Assembly: GCA_027038295.1 (NCBI GenBank)
Contig: JALVXD010000121.1
Span: 1-43,390, forward strand
DNA length: 43,390 bases
Source of the DNA: Campylobacteraceae bacterium
Lineage (GTDB): Bacteria > Campylobacterota > Campylobacteria > Campylobacterales > Sulfurovaceae
Direction: 5' to 3'
Part shown: positions 39,636-43,390 of the stretch, piece by piece
How the letters are laid out: each line of letters begins with the position of its first letter
Numbering within the stretch: the stretch's first letter is position 1
The notes under the pieces: model-generated
The model's database searches: none
The model's input: the letters and a program-made list of their open reading frames with translations, nothing else
Told to the model about the DNA's origin: nothing
Program-made: the position numbers and the translations under genes

Positions 39636-39644
39636 GAATAAAAC

Positions 39645-40985
39645 ATGACATTAACATTCTTATGGACAGACCTCATGGTCTGGCTTTTAATATTTTCTTT
39701 AGTCGCTTGGGGGAGAGTTATCTCACGCTCTCCACAGGTTAAAAAGCAGTGGCAGACTATTTTTAAGTCGGCTATCGCTATGAGTTCGGCTATTGTTTTA
39801 CTTTTTTACTTGCTCTTTACCCTTTTAGATTCGGTGCATTTGCGTTTTGCTATGGAGCCTAGTCAAGCAAAGAGTGGGCAAGAGATTCAGTATGAGGCAG
39901 AAATGGTGAGTCTGCTTGACTTGCTCTTTACCCATCGCATCAAAAACAGTGAACGAACCTACTCTTCACCTTTTGCTACTCATGAGTATGCCAAGTCTAT
40001 TGTGGTGGGGGACGATGGTGTGACCAAGCAAGAGAATTTGCCTTTAAAATATGTAACCAAGAAAAATATTTTGCTGGGTTCACTTACAGCTATGGCTGTT
40101 GGGGTGGCTATAAGTTTTATGCTGATTGTTCTGCATATGTGGTGGCGTAAACGAAAAGGTTGGCAGGAAATTATTCACTGGAACAGTGCTTACTTGACGC
40201 TTTCGCTTCTTATTGTCATTTTTTCATGGCTCTACATGATGAGTTTTGACTACCATGTATTGGGAACCGACAAAGTGGGGGGCGATGTCTTTTATCAGAC
40301 CTTAAAGAGCATAAGAACAGGTGTTCTTATAGGCATACTTACCACACTTGTGGTCTTGCCTATTGCCATAATGCTTGGGGTGAGTGCTGGGCTGTTTGGG
40401 GGTTGGGTTGATGATATTATTCAATATTTCTACACTACGCTAAGTTCTATTCCCTCGGTACTGCTTATTGCTGCTGGGGTTTTGGTTATGCAGGTGATGA
40501 TGGACAACAACCCACAATGGTTTGAAAGTACCTTAGAGAGGTCTGACTTACGTCTACTCTTTCTTATTATCATACTGGGTATCACCTCATGGACAGGGCT
40601 TTGTAGGATGCTTCGAGCTGAAACATTGAAAATATCACAAGTAGAGTTTGTCACAGCAGCCAAAGCTTTTGGGGTGAGTAAAATGACCATTATTCGCCGT
40701 CATATTATCCCAAATCTGATGCACATTATTCTTATAGCCATTGTTTTAGACTTTTCTGGTTTGGTACTGGCAGAAGCTGTTCTCTCTTACGTAGGTGTGG
40801 GCGTAGACCCAACCATGTATTCATGGGGGAACATGATAAACCAAGCACGGCTAGAGATGGCACGAGAACCCATGGTGTGGTGGTCGTTGTTTTCTGCTTT
40901 TGTCTTTATGTTTGTTTTGGTATTGGCAGCGAACTTGTTTTCTGATAGAATACAGACAGTTTTAGACCCAAGGAATAACAGTTAA
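39645..40985 (+). CDS. ABC transporter permease (OppC/YejE type), second permease
   Basis: This 446-residue permease has an N-terminal extension of two extra membrane helices and a periplasmic loop. The ordinary domain follows: VLGTDKVGGDVFYQTLKSIRTGVLIGI, the coupling motif EFVTAAKAFGVSKMTIIRRHIIPNLMHII and LAEAVLSYVGVGVDPTMYSWGNMI. This is the YejE-like layout. AGGAATAAAAC precedes the ATG, just after the last island gene. It should pair with the permease at 33571. It overlaps the RNase HI gene by one base (TAATG). Confidence 0.92.
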   Translation: MTLTFLWTDLMVWLLIFSLVAWGRVISRSPQVKKQWQTIFKSAIAMSSAIVLLFYLLFTLLDSVHLRFAMEPSQAKSGQEIQYEAEMVSLLDLLFTHRIKNSERTYSSPFATHEYAKSIVVGDDGVTKQENLPLKYVTKKNILLGSLTAMAVGVAISFMLIVLHMWWRKRKGWQEIIHWNSAYLTLSLLIVIFSWLYMMSFDYHVLGTDKVGGDVFYQTLKSIRTGVLIGILTTLVVLPIAIMLGVSAGLFGGWVDDIIQYFYTTLSSIPSVLLIAAGVLVMQVMMDNNPQWFESTLERSDLRLLFLIIILGITSWTGLCRMLRAETLKISQVEFVTAAKAFGVSKMTIIRRHIIPNLMHIILIAIVLDFSGLVLAEAVLSYVGVGVDPTMYSWGNMINQARLEMAREPMVWWSLFSAFVFMFVLVLAANLFSDRIQTVLDPRNNS

Positions 40986-41734
40986 TGAAAATAGATAAAG
41001 ATTTTATAGCACTAGGACAAATAGATGGCTCTTTAAATGAGGCACAAGAAGCATTAGTAAAAACCGATGAGATAAGCCAAGCAGATGCAAATTTGTTTCT
41101 GCTTTTAAGAGGGAATTTTGAGCAAAGCGTACAAGAGCAGATAATAAGTAACTATAAACTTTTGGCACAATATCACAAGGATAAAAAGTCAAAGCCTAAA
41201 GAAGAGTATAGTGTTCAAAATGAGGGAACGGACATTACTATTTATTGTGATGGTGCATGTAAAGGAAACCCTGGTAGGTCAGGTTCTGGTTTGGCTGTTT
41301 ATGAGGGTAATCAAAAACCAACTCTACTCTATGGACAATACAAAGAGCTAGGCACAAACAACACAGCGGAACTTAATGCTCTGCATAAGGCTTTATTAAT
41401 TGCCAAAGAGGCAGAGGGTTCAAAAGTAACTGTTTGTTGTGACTCTAAATATAGCATCGACTGCATTACAAAGTGGGCATACTCTTGGAAAGCAAAAGGC
41501 TGGAAGAAAAAAGGTGGAGAGATTAAAAACCTTGAAATTATTCAAGAGGCTCATACTCTTTATGAGGAGTTAAAATCACAAGTTACTGTTAAACATGTAA
41601 AAGGTCACGCTGGAGTGGAGGGGAATGAATTAGCAGATAGAATGGCTGGTTATGTGATTGTGGCTCAAAATGAAGCTTATGCGGTTTATGCTTATGATGA
41701 TGTTGGAGATGTTTTGGCTATGAGCGAGGGGTAA
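40985..41734 (+). CDS. rnhA: Ribonuclease HI with an extra N-terminal domain
   Basis: RNase HI cuts the RNA strand of RNA-DNA hybrids (R-loops, primers). The catalytic domain covers about residues 82-225: Asp89 in YCDGACKGNPG, Glu129 in NTAELNAL, Asp153 in CCDSKYSID and the last Asp in NELADRMAG, so the DEDD set is complete. HVKGHAGVEGNE carries the conserved His. An N-terminal 80 residues (GQIDGSLNEAQEALVKTDEIS...) are extra and not a hybrid-binding domain I recognise. It is translationally coupled to the permease gene and lies before the ATPase gene, an unexpected place for a DNA-metabolism enzyme. Confidence 0.92.
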   Translation: MKIDKDFIALGQIDGSLNEAQEALVKTDEISQADANLFLLLRGNFEQSVQEQIISNYKLLAQYHKDKKSKPKEEYSVQNEGTDITIYCDGACKGNPGRSGSGLAVYEGNQKPTLLYGQYKELGTNNTAELNALHKALLIAKEAEGSKVTVCCDSKYSIDCITKWAYSWKAKGWKKKGGEIKNLEIIQEAHTLYEELKSQVTVKHVKGHAGVEGNELADRMAGYVIVAQNEAYAVYAYDDVGDVLAMSEG

Positions 41735-41762
41735 TGGAGATGAGCATTATAAGGATTAAAAA

Positions 41763-43367
41763 ATGCCTATACTAAAAGTAAAAAACCTAAGCCTAAAAGT
41801 AGGCAACCAAGAGCTACTAAAATCTATTAGTTTTGAAATAAAACAAGGTGAAATTTTTGCTTTGGTTGGTGAGAGTGGAAGTGGTAAGTCTTTGACCTCT
41901 TTAGCGATTATGCGACTGCTTCCTGATGCTATATCGGTTACATCGGGAGATATTCAACTGAAAAATCAGTCGCTGTTTACTTTGCCTGAGTATCAGATGC
42001 AGAAGATTCGTGGGAAATCTATAGCGATGATTTTTCAAGAGCCTATGAGTGCTTTAAATCCTGTTATGACTGTTGGTGAGCAGGTGGCAGAGGTGATAGA
42101 GATTCATTTGGGGCTTAAAAAAGAGGCTGTTAAACAAAAGGTAATAGAACTTTTTAAAGAGGTAGGACTTAAAGAGCCACAGGAGCGATACAACTGGTAC
42201 CCTCATCAGCTCTCAGGTGGGCAGAAACAAAGAGTGATGATATCTATGGCACTGGCTTGTGAGCCTGACCTTTTAATCGCCGATGAACCTACCACTGCTT
42301 TAGATGTGACCATTCAAGCACAGGTTTTAAAACTCTTGAAGAAGATTAGAGATGAGCGAAACTTGTCGATACTCTTTATAACCCATGATATGGGTGTGGT
42401 CTATGAGATGGCAGACAGAGTGGCTGTAATGCGTTATGGTGAGATAGTAGAGACAGCAGACTCTAAAGCGTTTTTCTCAAACCCTAAACACCCTTATACC
42501 AAAGCTCTTTTAAAAGATGCCATGCCTCAACTACATGGTGACAAAGAGCAAAAAGTAGGGGAAAGACTGCTTGAAGTGAAGAACTTGAAGGTACATTTTC
42601 CCATTAAAAAAGGGTTCTTTCAACGAACGGTAGGGTATGTAAAGGCTGTTGATGGGGTGACACTTTCGATTCCAAGGGGTAAAACTTTGGCACTGGTCGG
42701 AGAGTCAGGCTCAGGTAAAAGTACCATTGGTCAAGCGATACTCTCTTTGGTCAAGGTTAGTGATGGGACAGTTACTTTTGAGCATCAAAACCTTGCCAAG
42801 TTGAATGAGCGTGAGCTAAAACCCTATCGACGTAAAATACAAGTGGTATTTCAAGACCCATTTTCTGCACTCAATCCTCGTATGACAGTGGGTGAGATTA
42901 TCCGTGAGGGGATGGTGAGTTTGGGGGTTGGTGCAAAAGATAAAGCTTCACAAAATAAAAAAATAGAAGAGCTTCTGTTAAAAGTTGACCTAGAAGCAGA
43001 ACATGCTCTGCGTTACCCTCATGAGTTTTCAGGAGGACAACGTCAACGAATAGGAATTGCTAGAGCCTTGGCTGTAGAACCTGAGCTTATTATCTGTGAT
43101 GAACCCACCTCTGCACTGGATGTTTCGGTTCGTTCGCAAGTGTTGACACTGCTTAAAAAGTTACAAGAGGAGTCAGGGGTCTCTTACCTATTTATTACCC
43201 ATGATTTATCAATTATCTCTACCATTGCCGATGAGGTAGCTGTGATGAAAGAGGGGCGTATCATAGAGCAGGGCTTGGTAGAGGATGTGATGGAAAATCC
43301 TCAACATGAGTATACTAAGAAGCTTTTGGGGTCGGCTCCGTTGTTGCCAATATTTAATGAAGAGTGA
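41763..43367 (+). CDS. Double ABC ATPase of the peptide transporter (YejF/GsiA type)
   Basis: This 534-residue protein fuses two ATPase domains, so one gene supplies both halves of the motor. Domain 1 has GESGSGKS near residue 37, HQLSGGQKQR and LLIADEPTTALDVT. Domain 2 has GESGSGKS near 312, HEFSGGQRQR and IICDEPTSALDVS. Both have the switch histidine in FITHD. HPYTKALL after domain 1 is the oligopeptide-transporter C-terminal motif; it recurs as HEYTKKLL at the end. It completes the operon begun at 31393. Both sites look active. Confidence 0.95.
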   Translation: MPILKVKNLSLKVGNQELLKSISFEIKQGEIFALVGESGSGKSLTSLAIMRLLPDAISVTSGDIQLKNQSLFTLPEYQMQKIRGKSIAMIFQEPMSALNPVMTVGEQVAEVIEIHLGLKKEAVKQKVIELFKEVGLKEPQERYNWYPHQLSGGQKQRVMISMALACEPDLLIADEPTTALDVTIQAQVLKLLKKIRDERNLSILFITHDMGVVYEMADRVAVMRYGEIVETADSKAFFSNPKHPYTKALLKDAMPQLHGDKEQKVGERLLEVKNLKVHFPIKKGFFQRTVGYVKAVDGVTLSIPRGKTLALVGESGSGKSTIGQAILSLVKVSDGTVTFEHQNLAKLNERELKPYRRKIQVVFQDPFSALNPRMTVGEIIREGMVSLGVGAKDKASQNKKIEELLLKVDLEAEHALRYPHEFSGGQRQRIGIARALAVEPELIICDEPTSALDVSVRSQVLTLLKKLQEESGVSYLFITHDLSIISTIADEVAVMKEGRIIEQGLVEDVMENPQHEYTKKLLGSAPLLPIFNEE

Positions 43368-43371
43368 GGTT

Positions 43372-43390
43372 TTGTAGGGTGCTGTTTTTA
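43372..43390 (+). repeat. GTAG REP half-element at the window end
   Basis: TTGTAGGGTGCTGTTTTTA is identical over 19 bp to 36065-36083. It begins 5 bp after the ATPase gene stop and runs off the window, so its full extent is unknown. Confidence 0.6.

Larger units (their letters stand above)
34552..39644. other. Accessory island interrupting the ABC transporter operon
   Basis: Between the two permease genes lie a HipA-family gene, REP/REPIN repeats, two DUF1016 remnants and a DUF262/DUF3696/unknown cassette. The genes before and after are components of one transporter, so the ancestral order was probably permease-permease. No integrase, transposase, tRNA or clear direct repeat marks the ends. 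The content (toxin and defence-type families, decayed genes) is typical of transferred islands. The boundaries are the neighbouring gene ends, not proven junctions. Confidence 0.7.

Noticed and set aside
1-43390. CRISPR array, rRNA, tRNA, IS transposase or phage integrase
   Set aside because: I looked through the intergenic gaps and ORFs and saw no regularly spaced repeats, no cloverleaf with a GTTCGANTC-type arm, and no transposase or integrase motifs.

Overview
The window is AT-rich, with tightly packed, mostly co-directional genes. Its gene content points to a sulfur-metabolising Campylobacterota bacterium (Sulfurovum/Sulfurimonas-like). The evidence is a polysulfide-reductase type PsrABC operon, a sulfide:quinone-oxidoreductase-like flavoprotein, a Cys-type formate dehydrogenase, MoeA for the molybdenum cofactor, a lipoprotein cytochrome c, and TATAAT-only promoters without clear -35 boxes. 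The genus is an inference; no rRNA or marker comparison was possible.

Layout. 1-11.8 kb is mostly housekeeping: end of an OmpA-family protein, a Sel1-repeat protein, QueD, a lipoprotein cytochrome c, MoeA (minus strand), a small membrane protein, RsmE, a CPA1 Na+/H+ antiporter, ribosomal protein L31 with a possibly structured leader, RsmI, RlmB, a membrane-anchored unknown, an AlaC-like aminotransferase and homoserine dehydrogenase. 11.9-14.2 kb is a two-gene restriction-modification system: a C5-cytosine methyltransferase and a C-terminal GIY-YIG endonuclease. 14.3-17.9 kb holds YajQ, a Cys-rich small protein, formate dehydrogenase and YraN. 17.9-22.5 kb holds a coupled membrane-protein/vWA-like pair, a probable small RNA with two C/U-only loop tracts, and a classical AAA ATPase. 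22.7-27.2 kb is psrABC plus a small exported protein. 27.3-31.1 kb (minus) holds Mrp, a membrane protein with a catalytically dead peptide-deformylase domain, and the SQR-like operon. 31.4-43.4 kb is a peptide-type ABC transporter operon (binding protein, permease, permease, RNase HI, double ATPase).

That ABC operon is split between its two permease genes by about 5.1 kb of unrelated DNA (34.55-39.64 kb): a HipA-family protein without its catalytic loop, a nest of GTAG-type REP/REPIN palindromes, two broken DUF1016 (YhcG) remnants, and a three-gene cassette (short DUF262 protein, DUF3696 SMC-like ATPase, unknown protein). It reads as a decaying defence/toxin island.

Regulation. Near-identical AATAGGAGYAA-W-TTACTCCTATT palindromes precede fdhF and psrA, and a half-site abuts the -10 box of the SQR-like gene, suggesting one regulator for the respiratory genes. 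The small RNA at 20.33-20.46 kb carries a loop complementary, with one bulge, to the psrA ribosome binding site. GTAG-headed REP hairpins are scattered through the whole window. No rRNA, tRNA, CRISPR array, transposase or integrase was seen.
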